Positions 45,859 to 55,522 of a DNA stretch of 64,000 bases are shown piece by piece. Position numbers and translations under genes: made by a program. The notes below the pieces were generated by a model that was not told the DNA's origin, did no database searches, and was given only the letters and a program-made list of their open reading frames with translations. This DNA is from Parasphingorhabdus halotolerans (GTDB lineage: Bacteria; Pseudomonadota; Alphaproteobacteria; Sphingomonadales; Sphingomonadaceae), in contig NZ_CP051217.1 in NCBI RefSeq assembly GCF_012516475.1, positions 2,480,001-2,544,000 on the forward strand, written 5' to 3'. Numbering within the stretch: the stretch's first letter is position 1; each line of letters opens with the position of its first letter.

Positions 45859-46437
45859 ATGAAATTGGTCAGCGGCAACAATAGTACGACCTCACTATGT
45901 AAAAAATGCATTGTTCTGGAACAAGAAAATGCTCGGATGAAGCTGCAGATATCAGAGCTGGAAAAAATGGCCCGGCATGATGTTCTGACTGGATTGCCCA
46001 ATCGCCGGTCGTTCATTGAAGCACTGGAAACCCGGATCATGCGGTGTCAGCGCTATGGCGATATAACGGCACTATTGTATCTCGACGTCAATGGCCTCAA
46101 ATCCGTCAATGATGCCCAAGGACACACAGCTGGAGATCAATTGCTTGTTCATTTGGGGCGCCTACTGGATGACAATATTCGTGCTTCGGACATGGTTGCC
46201 CGCATTGGCGGCGATGAATTTGCACTCTTGCTCGACAAGCTTGATGCCGATCAGGTGGAAGCGAAAATCAAATTCCTGATGGAAAGAATTGCAAGTTCCA
46301 CTTTGCATTATGATGGTTCGCAGATCAAAATGAGTGCGGCCATTGGCTATTGTTTTGTCGGCCCCAAGGATTCTGTTGAAGATCTCATGGTACAGGCAGA
46401 TCAGGCGATGTATGCCTTGAAGCCGGGTCAGAGCTAA
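45859..46437 (+). CDS. GGDEF diguanylate cyclase with CxxC leader
   Basis: 192 residues. After a short leader with SLCKKC, a CxxC pair, comes a helix LEQENARMKLQISELEKMAR that is probably a coiled coil. The GGDEF domain follows, with DVLTGLPNRRSFIEAL, the LYLDVNGLKSVNDAQGHTAGD nucleotide site and RASDMVARIGGDEFAL. The active GGDEF and the inhibitory RxxD site five residues before it are both intact, so a feedback-regulated c-di-GMP synthase is likely. ATG 45859 is chosen; GTG 45790 would add 23 residues with no plausible domain. The region before it (45622-45858) shows no other gene. Confidence 0.88.
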   Translation: MKLVSGNNSTTSLCKKCIVLEQENARMKLQISELEKMARHDVLTGLPNRRSFIEALETRIMRCQRYGDITALLYLDVNGLKSVNDAQGHTAGDQLLVHLGRLLDDNIRASDMVARIGGDEFALLLDKLDADQVEAKIKFLMERIASSTLHYDGSQIKMSAAIGYCFVGPKDSVEDLMVQADQAMYALKPGQS

Positions 46438-46458
46438 GCCGATCCAGCGTTTGGGTTC

Positions 46459-47145
46459 TCAGCGTTCGGACAAATAATAGCGTTCAATTTCATTGAGATC
46501 CCCATCGAGATTGTAGATAATCGGTTGTCCGGTCGGGATTTCCAGGCCGGTAATTTCATCATCGGCAATATTGGAAAGATGTTTGACGAGTGCCCTCAGG
46601 CTATTGCCGTGGGCTGATATTAAAACGCGTTTTCCACCCTGCAATTCCGGTGCGATGCGGGTTTTCCAGTAAGGCAACACGCGGGTAATGGTGTCTTTCA
46701 GACTTTCGGTGGCAGGCACTTCTATGCCCTTGTAACGCGGGTCACTGGACATTTGATATTCGCTATCGGCGGCCATGGGCGGCGGCGGTGTATCAAAAGA
46801 GCGCCGCCAGATATGCACCTGCTCGTCGCCATGTTTATCTCGGGTTTCCTGTTTGTTGAGGCCAGTAAGGCCGCCATAGTGGCGCTCGTTCAACCGATAG
46901 TTTTTCTCAACCGGTAGCCATAGCCGGTCCATTTCCTCCAGCGCCAGATTGAGCGTTTTGATGGCCCGGCTTTGCAAACTGGTGAAGCAAAGATCGGCAT
47001 CAATGCCCTTTTCTTTCATCAATCGCCCTGCGGCGCGCGCTTCCTCAATACCCTTCTCGGTCACGTCAACATCCCACCAGCCGGTAAAGCGGTTTTCGAG
47101 ATTCCATTGTGATTGACCGTGGCGAAGGAGAATGAGTTGGGGCAT
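46459..47145 (-). CDS. gpmA: 2,3-bisphosphoglycerate-dependent phosphoglycerate mutase
   Basis: 228 residues. LILLRHGQSQWN holds the phosphohistidine H9; RFTGWWDVDVTEKG, CFTSLQSRAIKTLNLAL, NERHYGGLTGLNKQE and KRVLISAHGNSLRALVKHL are all in place. It interconverts 3- and 2-phosphoglycerate in glycolysis. ATG 47145 is the family start; the longer frame back to 47241 adds an arginine-rich leader with no match and overlaps the next gene. Confidence 0.95.
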   Translation of the reverse strand: MPQLILLRHGQSQWNLENRFTGWWDVDVTEKGIEEARAAGRLMKEKGIDADLCFTSLQSRAIKTLNLALEEMDRLWLPVEKNYRLNERHYGGLTGLNKQETRDKHGDEQVHIWRRSFDTPPPPMAADSEYQMSSDPRYKGIEVPATESLKDTITRVLPYWKTRIAPELQGGKRVLISAHGNSLRALVKHLSNIADDEITGLEIPTGQPIIYNLDGDLNEIERYYLSER

Positions 47146-47212
47146 GAGTTGGCTGATCCTGTACTGCTGTTTGACGCTCCCTAGCGCGGTGCAAACGACA
47201 GGCCAAGCCGGT

Positions 47213-48052
47213 TTATCGTGCCGGTTCTTTGGTTTGCGCAACTACAACCTTGTAGCGGCCTACAATTCGGTCGATTTCGGCCTGATTTTCTTCTCCCGCC
47301 TTTGCTTCAATATAGGCGGCGCGGATGCGATCGCGATTGGCAGCAAAATCGGCCTTTGCGGCTTGGTCAATCACCTCAATCCGTACCAGATGCAGGCCGA
47401 ATGCCGATCCGACGGGTTTGCTCCACTGGCCCTTCGGCAAAGCAAATACCGCTTTTGCGAAATCCGGGCCAAAGGCACGCGCAACTTCATTTTGCGGTAG
47501 CGCCGCATAGCTGCGCTTCTGCATGAAAGGGTCGCCGAGTGATTTCCAGTCGGCGCCATTTTGCAGTTTTTCGCGCGCGCCATCTGCGACGGCTTCCAAA
47601 GCATCGCCGTGTCTTTCCGGGCTGAAATATATATGGTTAAAGCTGCGCGTCTCGGAAATGTTGAACTTGTCACGATTTTTTTCAAACCAGCGCTCCAGTT
47701 CACTTTCTGACGGTTCGATATCGCTTTCACTGCCCGCAGCAACAAACCGCATTTTCTGGGCAAGGCGGCGTTTTATGATTTCATCGCCTTCCGCCATGCC
47801 GAGCCTCCCGGCTTCACGAGCAAGCGCTTCGTCCTCGACATATTGTGCGACCAGGCCCTTCCGGTCTTCGTCCGACGGCGCCGCGCCGGTTGTCCTTATC
47901 CACGTATCATCGAGCCGCGCTAGCACGGACTGGCTGACGACAATTGTCTGGTCATTGCTGTCCAGACCGCCAGCCCACAAATAGTCCGTGAGAAAGACAA
48001 GCAATCCCAGCGCCAGAAAATGGACCAGCGGTTCGCGCAGCAGTTTTTTCAA
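47213..48052 (-). CDS. PpiC-type (parvulin) peptidylprolyl isomerase, membrane-anchored
   Basis: 279 residues. A membrane segment near the N terminus (LVHFLALGLLVFLTDYLW) anchors it, facing the periplasm. The N-terminal SurA-like helical part ends about residue 120. The parvulin-type domain is visible in ETRSFNHIYFSPERHGDALE, FMQKRSYAALPQNEVARAFG and SKPVGSAFGLHLVRIEVID. It probably helps fold exported proteins. It starts 12 bases after the DUF3604 gene ends, so the two are likely co-transcribed. Confidence 0.85.
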   Translation of the reverse strand: MKKLLREPLVHFLALGLLVFLTDYLWAGGLDSNDQTIVVSQSVLARLDDTWIRTTGAAPSDEDRKGLVAQYVEDEALAREAGRLGMAEGDEIIKRRLAQKMRFVAAGSESDIEPSESELERWFEKNRDKFNISETRSFNHIYFSPERHGDALEAVADGAREKLQNGADWKSLGDPFMQKRSYAALPQNEVARAFGPDFAKAVFALPKGQWSKPVGSAFGLHLVRIEVIDQAAKADFAANRDRIRAAYIEAKAGEENQAEIDRIVGRYKVVVAQTKEPAR

Positions 48053-48064
48053 GCTTCAGGCCTT

Positions 48065-49975
48065 TCAGGCGGTGGTTGGCACATACCAGATCGGTGACGA
48101 CCATGCACGTTCCTGAATGGTTTTTTGGAGCGCGGGATTAGGCGGAACACCGGCGCGCAAAGCATCCCAAGTGGACCAGCGGCATACCGGATTTTCGAGC
48201 ACGCGGACATAATAGGATGCGCGCTGTCCATTCTTATGTTCAGGATCACGCCAGAAGGTCTTGAGCTCTGGCGCACCTTTGTCCTGAGAGATCGAGCAAT
48301 CGCTCAAATCCACTTTTGCGCCATTGTCGGGACACCGGAAATTGGCGTCTACAGTGCCGCCGTCGCTGCAAGCCACATCAAAGATTTTTTCGTTGGCCTT
48401 GCCGCCATCGGTCCAAACTTTGACGATTTGCACGCGTTGTAGCGGTGCGCTTGCGGCGTCGCGCATGGCCCAGACAATAAAGCCCGGTGCTTTGCCTGCT
48501 CCGACAAGATCGCCGCCCATCGGGACGCCGTTTTTATAGGCCTTGCTGACCATAGCCGGATCGTCGAGCATTTTTTCGTCGAAACCAAAGCCGCCAAAGA
48601 ACCGTAATTTGATCCGGGTGCCTGTGGTCGCATAGGTTTCCTTGCGGCGCATAGCATCAAATATCGCCTCACGCGTATTTTGCTCCGCCCAGACCGCCGC
48701 GTAGCCCGACGCGCTCCAGCGCGAGAACCAGTTGGCGGCGCGCGGATCGACCGTCACGCCCTCCCAGCTTTTCTTGTCGCCCGGTGGGACCGAACCGCGA
48801 AGTTCCGGTGTGCCATCGACTGCGCCAATTTTGGACCAGAAATTTTTCTCGTCAAACGACCCGCCAGCGACATGCGTGTCTGAAGAACCGATAAAACCGA
48901 ACTGGAAAGGGTTGGCACCGATTTTCTCTGTCAATGCCAGCCCATTGACCAGCGCTTGCCTCACATAATCGCCGGTTGCGGTCTTGGATTTGGTCTGTGA
49001 CGACAGTAGATATTCGTAAATTTCAAAATCAGCCCATTCGTCATTGGGTGATAACGAAGGATGGGTTTCGGACGTCCCCTTTACCTGAGTAATCTCGACA
49101 ATAGGCTCGTTGCGCAAACGTTTTTCGGCATAAGCCTTGGTCAGCGGTTGGCCGTTGTAGGTTTCCATCTTGAACATTTCGCCATCGGACACGTTACTAT
49201 TGTGCGGGATGGCCATAACGTCATTCCCTGCATCGCGCTGGCTATCCATCCAGTTCCACAAGTCTTCGGGATTGACTGAATCCACCGTCGCAAACGGCAT
49301 ATCGGGAGCGGACCCCTTGAACACCACATTGCGATGGAGATTGCCGCCGGCAAATCCGCCTTCCGGTCCCCTTGTGGTTCGCACGGCGGTATATTCATAT
49401 CCCGAAAATGTCGTGAATTTGCCGGGTTTATTATATTTGTCTGCCGAATCCTTGATTTGTTTCCAGACGTTGCCGACAATTTTGGGATCATAGACGCCTG
49501 GCATTTTTACACCGTCACGAACCGCGCCGCCAATTAGCTGGAACGCCGTCAGAATTTTTTCCTGATCGGTGCTGAACATGTCCTTTGCCATGTCCAGTTT
49601 GGAGAGCACGGTCCCCGGTGTGTTCATGGTCTCAAGATGGCCAAGGTAGGATGCGTGATCGGTAACCGCCATAAAGTCTAGAGGCGGCCCCTCGAGTTTC
49701 AGATCATAGCCGAGGGGATGCTTGATGGTCTCCCCCATGCCGAATTTATAGGCATCATCTGGCGTCGCCCGGACGTTGAAAATATAGGCGTCAAAACTAT
49801 TTTTGGTGTGGATGTGCAAATCACCGAAATAGACATTACGATCCGGATTGGCTTCTTCGCCAGATTTTTCGCCCGGCGCGAGTGCCGTTTCGCTGGTACT
49901 TGCGTTATCGCCGGTGCCAGAGCAGCCTGCCATCAGGACGCCCAAAGCCACAAAGCTCAAAAAATTGCGTATCAT
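48065..49975 (-). CDS. DUF3604 lipoprotein
   Basis: 636 residues. Lipoprotein signal MIRNFLSFVALGVLMAGC. A PHP-like metal motif FGDLHIHTKNSFDAYIF comes first, then FMAVTDHASYLGHLETM, VMAIPHNSNVSDG and FGFIGSSDTHVAGG. This matches the DUF3604 family, thought to be a metal-dependent hydrolase of unknown substrate. Its neighbour, a PpiC-type isomerase, is the usual partner of DUF3604 genes, and a TonB-dependent receptor starts on the other side, so the three may form one outer-membrane unit (inference). Confidence 0.88.
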   Translation of the reverse strand: MIRNFLSFVALGVLMAGCSGTGDNASTSETALAPGEKSGEEANPDRNVYFGDLHIHTKNSFDAYIFNVRATPDDAYKFGMGETIKHPLGYDLKLEGPPLDFMAVTDHASYLGHLETMNTPGTVLSKLDMAKDMFSTDQEKILTAFQLIGGAVRDGVKMPGVYDPKIVGNVWKQIKDSADKYNKPGKFTTFSGYEYTAVRTTRGPEGGFAGGNLHRNVVFKGSAPDMPFATVDSVNPEDLWNWMDSQRDAGNDVMAIPHNSNVSDGEMFKMETYNGQPLTKAYAEKRLRNEPIVEITQVKGTSETHPSLSPNDEWADFEIYEYLLSSQTKSKTATGDYVRQALVNGLALTEKIGANPFQFGFIGSSDTHVAGGSFDEKNFWSKIGAVDGTPELRGSVPPGDKKSWEGVTVDPRAANWFSRWSASGYAAVWAEQNTREAIFDAMRRKETYATTGTRIKLRFFGGFGFDEKMLDDPAMVSKAYKNGVPMGGDLVGAGKAPGFIVWAMRDAASAPLQRVQIVKVWTDGGKANEKIFDVACSDGGTVDANFRCPDNGAKVDLSDCSISQDKGAPELKTFWRDPEHKNGQRASYYVRVLENPVCRWSTWDALRAGVPPNPALQKTIQERAWSSPIWYVPTTA

Positions 49976-50206
49976 TGTTGCGTCCCTCCGTCGGTTCGTT
50001 GACCGGAATCCTAGTTTTTTTCGCGCGATCCGTCAAAAATATTGTCACATTTTTGCAACGTTCGCTGTGGAATCGCCTGATATCTGGCGTTCTCACCTTG
50101 ATTTAATGACGCAATTAAACGACTGACGCAAGCGTAACCGCTAACGAGCAGACCAAACCCCAGGAAAATTGGCGACCAAAGCGGTGAGTTCAACGGGAGA
50201 ATACTA

Positions 50207-52792
50207 ATGAGAGTTTTGAATAAAGTGCTTATGGCTGCCATGTGCAGCACCGCAATGGCCACCCCCGCCTTTGCCCAGGATTCCGGCGCAGAAGAAGCGT
50301 TTGACGAAAACGTCATCATCGTGACGGCAACCCGTCGCGCGCAGGACGTTCAGGATATTCCTATCGCTGTGACGGCGATAAGCCCGGTCCAGCTTGAGCA
50401 ACAGGGCGTTGTCAATGTTCAGGATATTGGCAGCATCGCGCCAAGCTTTTCGTCTTCAAATGCACAAACTGCTTCCGGCACAGTCGTACTTCGTATCCGC
50501 GGTATTGGTACGACTTCGAATAATATCGGTTTTGAATCGGCAGTCGGCATTTTCGTTGACGGTGCCTATCAGTCCCGCCCCGGTGTCGCATTGGGTGAGT
50601 TTGTCGATGTCGAACGGGTTGAAGTTCTTCGCGGTCCTCAAGGCACATTATTTGGGCGGAACACATCTGCCGGAGCCCTGACCATTACCAACAAACGCCC
50701 CGACCTTAATGAATTCGGCGGCTTCGTCAACGCGACCTATGGCAATTATGACCATATGAGTGTGCAAGGTGCCATAAATGCTCCAATCATTCAGGATACC
50801 CTGGCATTTCGCCTGACGGGTGCCTATCGTAAACGCGATGGCTATGTGACTGTCATTAACCGCACCGGTACAGCTATTGGGGAATCCAACAATACAGACC
50901 AATATCTCATTCGCGGTCAGCTGGGCTTCGAAACCGAAGGCGGTATCAAGGGTCGGCTGATTGCCGATTATTCGAAGAGCACTGCAAGTTGTTGTGCTGC
51001 TATCGAGGTTTTGCGGTCACCGGTTGAAAGCGGCGGACTGTTTGCTGCCGTTGGTCTTGGCGCTCGCGGCGGTATGGCCGCACCAGTTGTCGCCGTTAAC
51101 CGGTTTGATACAACAGTAGCAGAGCGCGCTGCTGACAATCTGATTGCTACCTCCGATCAGCAATCTGTAAACAGCAACGATCAATGGGGTATTACCGGTG
51201 AAGTCGAATTTCCGATCGGCGATAATGCGGACCTTATCTATATCGGCTCCTATCGTGAATATAGCGCGCAGGAATCTTACGATTCGGATTTTTCAGGGCT
51301 GGACGTATTCAACGTTCTTCCCGGCGGTGGTACCGATATTGAAACGATGACCCACGAACTGCGCTTGCAGGGCGATGCTCTCGACGGACGCCTTGAGTAT
51401 GTTTTTGGCGGTTATTATTCGGAAGAAGATATTGCCCAGACGGTGAATTTCGGCCTTGGTCAGGATTATGGTGAACTGGTTGGTGCATTGTTCTTCGCGC
51501 CAACTCGCGGCGCTTTTGGTGCAAACCCGCTGACATTATTGACCAACAGCAATATTTTTCCAAATTCACCGCTCAACGTTCCTGGCGGAATTGATCCATC
51601 GGTTGTCCGTGCAACCAATGCCTATACCCAGAACAGCAAAAGCTGGTCACTCTTTGGTAATGTGACAATGGAAATTGTTGATGGTTTGAAGCTGAATGGC
51701 GGCTTGCGTTATTCGGACGAAAGCAAGGATGGCAGCTTCAGCCAGCCTGCGATCAACAATCCACTCTGCCCGGCTATTCTGGGTACTATCGGGGCAGGAA
51801 ACGTTCCGGGTGCATTGGTCAGCAATGTATTTGGATTGGGTTGCTTCGCGTTCACCGCGCCGGCAATCGGTTCAAACGCTAACCCGTTTCCATTGCCACG
51901 GCTATTCACGTCCAAGTTCAAAGATAATGAGCTGATTTATACCGGTAAAATATCCTATGAATTTGCTGATCCGATCACTTTATATGCCAGTTTCACTCAT
52001 GGTTATAAATCAGGCGGGTTTAACCTCGACTCGACCGCTGCTGCCGGTGGCGCTGATCCGCGCTTCCTGTCCGAGACTGTTGATGCTTATGAAGTCGGCT
52101 TCAAGGGCAAGTTCCTGGATAACGCAGTGACGTTGAACGTTGCTGGGTTCATCGAAAATTTCCAGAACTTTCAGGTTCTTGAATTTACCGGTGCCCAGTT
52201 TACGACTTTCAACGTTCCAAAGGCCAGAACCTCCGGTTTTGAAATTGAAACTTTGATTCGTCCAAGCGACAACTTCACCATTAACGGCGGCCTGACCTAT
52301 ACGAATGCGATTTATCCCAATGATTGTGCAGGTACACAAACCGTAGTAAATGTGGTCGCACTATGTGGTAACTCCCACACCAATGCGCCAAAATGGGTGG
52401 GTATCATGGGTGCAACCTATGATCGCGATATCGGTAACAGCCTGAAGTTCTTCGTAAACGCTCAGGCACGCATGGAGAGTGACCGGCGGACATCGACACA
52501 GGCAATTGAGGTGCCAAGCGCAACTGCGATTGCAGCAGCAGGTAGCGTGCAAGCGGCCGTCGCAGCTGCACCGCTCAACCCGTTTGATCTTCAGGACGGC
52601 AATATCAAGATCAACATGCGCGCCGGTATCGGTGATATCAACGATGCATGGGGTATTGAAGCCTGGGTTACCAACTTGACCAACGAAGTCACACGCGGTG
52701 TTACCTTTAACACCGTTCTTCGCTCTGGTTCGCGGTCGACCTTCGTGCAAGAGCCTCGCATGTACGGCGTGACGCTTCGCGGCAAGTTCTAG
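50207..52792 (+). CDS. TonB-dependent receptor
   Basis: 861 residues. Signal peptide MRVLNKVLMAAMCSTAMATPAFA. The TonB-box-like ENVIIVTATRR follows, then the plug (QDIPIAVTAISPVQLEQQG ... VEVLRGPQGTLFGRNTSAGA) and a 22-strand barrel ending GVTLRGKF with the terminal phenylalanine. It belongs to the large sphingomonad TBDR group that imports varied compounds; a specific ligand cannot be told. GGGAGA precedes ATG. A terminator follows the gene, so it is a single-gene unit divergent from DUF3604/ppiC. Confidence 0.93.
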   Translation: MRVLNKVLMAAMCSTAMATPAFAQDSGAEEAFDENVIIVTATRRAQDVQDIPIAVTAISPVQLEQQGVVNVQDIGSIAPSFSSSNAQTASGTVVLRIRGIGTTSNNIGFESAVGIFVDGAYQSRPGVALGEFVDVERVEVLRGPQGTLFGRNTSAGALTITNKRPDLNEFGGFVNATYGNYDHMSVQGAINAPIIQDTLAFRLTGAYRKRDGYVTVINRTGTAIGESNNTDQYLIRGQLGFETEGGIKGRLIADYSKSTASCCAAIEVLRSPVESGGLFAAVGLGARGGMAAPVVAVNRFDTTVAERAADNLIATSDQQSVNSNDQWGITGEVEFPIGDNADLIYIGSYREYSAQESYDSDFSGLDVFNVLPGGGTDIETMTHELRLQGDALDGRLEYVFGGYYSEEDIAQTVNFGLGQDYGELVGALFFAPTRGAFGANPLTLLTNSNIFPNSPLNVPGGIDPSVVRATNAYTQNSKSWSLFGNVTMEIVDGLKLNGGLRYSDESKDGSFSQPAINNPLCPAILGTIGAGNVPGALVSNVFGLGCFAFTAPAIGSNANPFPLPRLFTSKFKDNELIYTGKISYEFADPITLYASFTHGYKSGGFNLDSTAAAGGADPRFLSETVDAYEVGFKGKFLDNAVTLNVAGFIENFQNFQVLEFTGAQFTTFNVPKARTSGFEIETLIRPSDNFTINGGLTYTNAIYPNDCAGTQTVVNVVALCGNSHTNAPKWVGIMGATYDRDIGNSLKFFVNAQARMESDRRTSTQAIEVPSATAIAAAGSVQAAVAAAPLNPFDLQDGNIKINMRAGIGDINDAWGIEAWVTNLTNEVTRGVTFNTVLRSGSRSTFVQEPRMYGVTLRGKF

Positions 52793-52834
52793 GCTACAGA
52801 TCCAGTTTGGGGGAATTTCGTCACCCAGCAACGA

Positions 52835-52860
52835 GGGGCCGGTTTTTCCGGCCCCTTTTT
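52835..52860 (+). terminator. Rho-independent terminator after the TonB receptor gene
   Basis: GGGGCCGG-TTTTT-CCGGCCCC is a perfect 8-base stem with a T-rich loop, followed by TTTTTA. It lies about 40 bases after the TonB receptor stop and just before the alcohol dehydrogenase start. Confidence 0.9.
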
Positions 52861-52897
52861 ATTGCGCCGCCCCGGAATCGGTGCAAGGAATAAGTGC

Positions 52898-54058
52898 ATG
52901 AACGCTTTCACCTTCCAAACCGTCCCGGCCCTTCACTTCGGCCAAGGTTGTTTGTCGTTGCTCGCTGCCCAAATCAAGGTCTTGCGTGCGTCCAAGCCGC
53001 TCATCGTCACGGATAAGGGCATTATCAGCGCTGGCCTGATCTCCCAGGTAGTCACTGCATTGGAGGAAACCGGGCTGAACGTCGAGATTTTTGAAGATGT
53101 CATTGCCGATCCGCCAGAGGCCATTGTTGAACAGGCTATTGCCATGGCAAAGAGCAAGAATGTTGATATCGTGATCGGTCTGGGTGGAGGAAGCTCTCTT
53201 GATACCGCCAAAGTTGTTGCGGCGCTGGCGGTCGACAATGCGCAGCCATTGTCAGCAATCTATGGTGTTGGCGCGCTGGATCGCAAAGGTCTGCCAACTA
53301 TCCTGATCCCGACAACATCGGGAACGGGATCGGAAGTGACCGCTATCTCCATTCTGACCACCGGAGAAACCACCAAGGCTGGTATAGTATCGCCGCATCT
53401 TTTTGCCGATGCTGCTTTTCTTGATCCCGCTTTAACGCTTGGCCTGCCAGCAAATGTCACCGCAGCAACCGGCATTGATGCGATGGTCCATGCGATTGAG
53501 GCGTTTACCGGGCGCAATGCGAAAAACCCGATTTCGGATATGCTCGCGATCGAGGCATTAAAGTTGCTGACGGCCAATATCGAAACCGCCTGTTTCGATG
53601 GTTCCAACATGCTTGCGCGCGAAGCGATGCTGCGAGGCTCCATGCTTGCCGGGCAGGCCTTTGCCAATAGCCCTGTTGGCGCTATCCATGCGCTCGCCTA
53701 TCCACTCGGCGGTATTTATCATATCCCGCACGGTCTCTCCAACGCGCTGGTGATGCCTTATGTCATGCAGTATAATCTTGATGTCGCGGCACCCCTATAC
53801 GCCCAGCTCGCTGATGCTCTGGATTTACCCTGGAGCAGCGAGAACAGCATCGAAGCGCGGGCGCAACAGCTAATTGACCATCTCGAAGACTTGGCGGTCA
53901 AGGTCAGAGCACCGCGCAAGTTGCGCGAACTGGGCATTGCCAAGGAAGCAACGACCGAGCTTGCTGAAGCGGCGATGCTGCAAACCCGGCTGCTCGTGAA
54001 TAATCCCAAGGATCTGGCACTGGTCGACGCACAGCGCATTTATGATGGAGCGTGGTAA
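52898..54058 (+). CDS. Iron-containing alcohol dehydrogenase
   Basis: 386 residues. Group III fold: LHFGQGCLSLLAAQIKVLRA at the start, VIGLGGGSSLDTAKVVAALA as cofactor loop, LPTILIPTTSGTGSEVTAISIL, then metal ligands in GIDAMVHAIEAFTG and HALAYPLGGIYHIPHGLSN. It reduces aldehydes or oxidises alcohols with NAD(P). ATG 52898 is chosen because the family begins FTFQTVPALHFG; a longer frame from 52862 runs through the terminator. The 3' end overlaps a thioesterase gene by 17 bases. Confidence 0.92.
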   Translation: MNAFTFQTVPALHFGQGCLSLLAAQIKVLRASKPLIVTDKGIISAGLISQVVTALEETGLNVEIFEDVIADPPEAIVEQAIAMAKSKNVDIVIGLGGGSSLDTAKVVAALAVDNAQPLSAIYGVGALDRKGLPTILIPTTSGTGSEVTAISILTTGETTKAGIVSPHLFADAAFLDPALTLGLPANVTAATGIDAMVHAIEAFTGRNAKNPISDMLAIEALKLLTANIETACFDGSNMLAREAMLRGSMLAGQAFANSPVGAIHALAYPLGGIYHIPHGLSNALVMPYVMQYNLDVAAPLYAQLADALDLPWSSENSIEARAQQLIDHLEDLAVKVRAPRKLRELGIAKEATTELAEAAMLQTRLLVNNPKDLALVDAQRIYDGAW

Positions 54059-54497
54059 ATTGGTAGAACGAGCATCGCCGCCGGTGTGGGATGATTATCG
54101 GTCAGGCTCGGCGATTACGACACGTTGGAACGACAATGATCCTTATGGACATGTCAATAACGCGGTCTATTATCTCTGGTTTGACAGTGCGGTAAACCGT
54201 TATCTGATCGAACAAGGTGCGCTGGATATCAAGGCCAGCAAAGTCATCGGTCTGGTCGTCAACACGTCCTGCGATTATTTCGCACCTATCACATTTCCAG
54301 ATGATGTGGAGGTTCGTATCCGCGTGGGTAAACTGGGCAATAGCAGTGTCACTTATGGCGTCGGCCTGTTCCGTGGAGAAGAAAAAACCGCTTCGGCGGC
54401 TGGCAGTTTTACCCATGTTTATGTCGATCGCGAAACCCGGCGTCCGGTTGCTCTTCCTGCCCCGCTGCGATCAGTTTTAGAGGCAATATGCGTCTAG
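54042..54497 (+). CDS. 4HBT-type acyl-CoA thioesterase
   Basis: 151 residues. The hotdog fold of the 4-hydroxybenzoyl-CoA thioesterase family is shown by TTRWNDNDPYGHVNNAVYYLWFDSA, where the aspartate of DPYGHVNN is the likely catalytic residue, and VVNTSCDYFAPITFPDDVEVRIRVGKLG. It hydrolyses acyl-CoAs. It overlaps the alcohol dehydrogenase gene, so it is coupled with it. Substrate unknown. Confidence 0.88.
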   Translation: MMERGKLVERASPPVWDDYRSGSAITTRWNDNDPYGHVNNAVYYLWFDSAVNRYLIEQGALDIKASKVIGLVVNTSCDYFAPITFPDDVEVRIRVGKLGNSSVTYGVGLFRGEEKTASAAGSFTHVYVDRETRRPVALPAPLRSVLEAICV

Positions 54498-54598
54498 TCA
54501 TTTAGCTGCATGGAAGAACCAATGAAAGTTCTCGCCGTTCTGAAATTGGGGCTTGATGTAACTGGACAATTTATTTGCCTGGCCTGATAGCATGCGTC

Positions 54599-55510
54599 AT
54601 GACATCTCCAATGATTGATAATGAAAACCCGCCTCTGGTTCCCATGGGATCAGTCATGTTGGGCTTGCTGACCTTCTCGATGATGGACGTGTTTATGAAG
54701 AGTCTCAGCATGGAATTGGGCGCGTACAACGCGATTTTGTGGCGGGTATTGGTGGCACTGGTGATCGTATCGGTCGTGTTCTTCGCGCGCAGCCCGAAAA
54801 TGCCAGGCAAAGCTGCCCGCAAAATTCATCTGCAGCGCGGCGTACTCATGATATTCATGGCCTATTTGTTTTTCTGGGGACTTGCGCGCGTGCCGCTGGC
54901 AGAAGCCATTGCCCTATCGTTCATCGCGCCCATTATCGCGCTTTATCTGGCGACAGTATTTTTGAGGGAAACCATCCACCGCAACGCGATAGTCGCGTCG
55001 ATATTGGGCTTTGGAGGCGTATTAATCATCGCATGGGGCCGTGCGCGCGGCGGATTTGACGAGGAAGCTTTTCTTGGTATTGGCGCGATATTATTATCCG
55101 CTGTCCTTTATGCGGGCAATTTGGTGATCCAGCGAACCCAAGCGTTGCTTGCAAACCCGGTCGAGATCAGCTTCTCGCAAAACCTTGTCTTCAGTTGTGC
55201 GTTTCTGCTGTTTGCCCCTTTTTTTGCCGAGATACCGGACGTCGAATATGCGCCGCAAATCATCGGAGCGGGCGCGCTTTCTGTCATTTCTGCCGTTTTC
55301 ATCGCCTGGGGCTATCGCAGGGCGGAAGCGCAGTTGCTCATCAATCTCGAATATACCGCCTTCATCTGGGCGGCCCTATTTGGCTGGCTTTTTTTTAGCG
55401 AGCCGGTCACGATTTTCACCATTGTGGGAACAATCCTGATCGTTGCAGGATGTGTTTTGACATCACGACGCCAGCGACGAGTGATCCATGTGGAACCGAC
55501 GGTTGTCTGA
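54599..55510 (+). CDS. EamA/DMT family transporter
   Basis: About 303 residues with some ten membrane segments in two EamA repeats: GSVMLGLLTFSMMDVFMKSL ... AEAIALSFIAPIIALYLA and the second VLYAGNLVIQRTQ ... LINLEYTAFIWAALFGWLFF. Drug/metabolite transporters of this kind export amino acids, nucleotides or drugs. ATG 54599 is the start used; an upstream ATG at 54575 adds eight residues. Convergent with the next gene. Confidence 0.88.
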   Translation: MTSPMIDNENPPLVPMGSVMLGLLTFSMMDVFMKSLSMELGAYNAILWRVLVALVIVSVVFFARSPKMPGKAARKIHLQRGVLMIFMAYLFFWGLARVPLAEAIALSFIAPIIALYLATVFLRETIHRNAIVASILGFGGVLIIAWGRARGGFDEEAFLGIGAILLSAVLYAGNLVIQRTQALLANPVEISFSQNLVFSCAFLLFAPFFAEIPDVEYAPQIIGAGALSVISAVFIAWGYRRAEAQLLINLEYTAFIWAALFGWLFFSEPVTIFTIVGTILIVAGCVLTSRRQRRVIHVEPTVV

Positions 55511-55522
55511 TCGTGATTCCGG

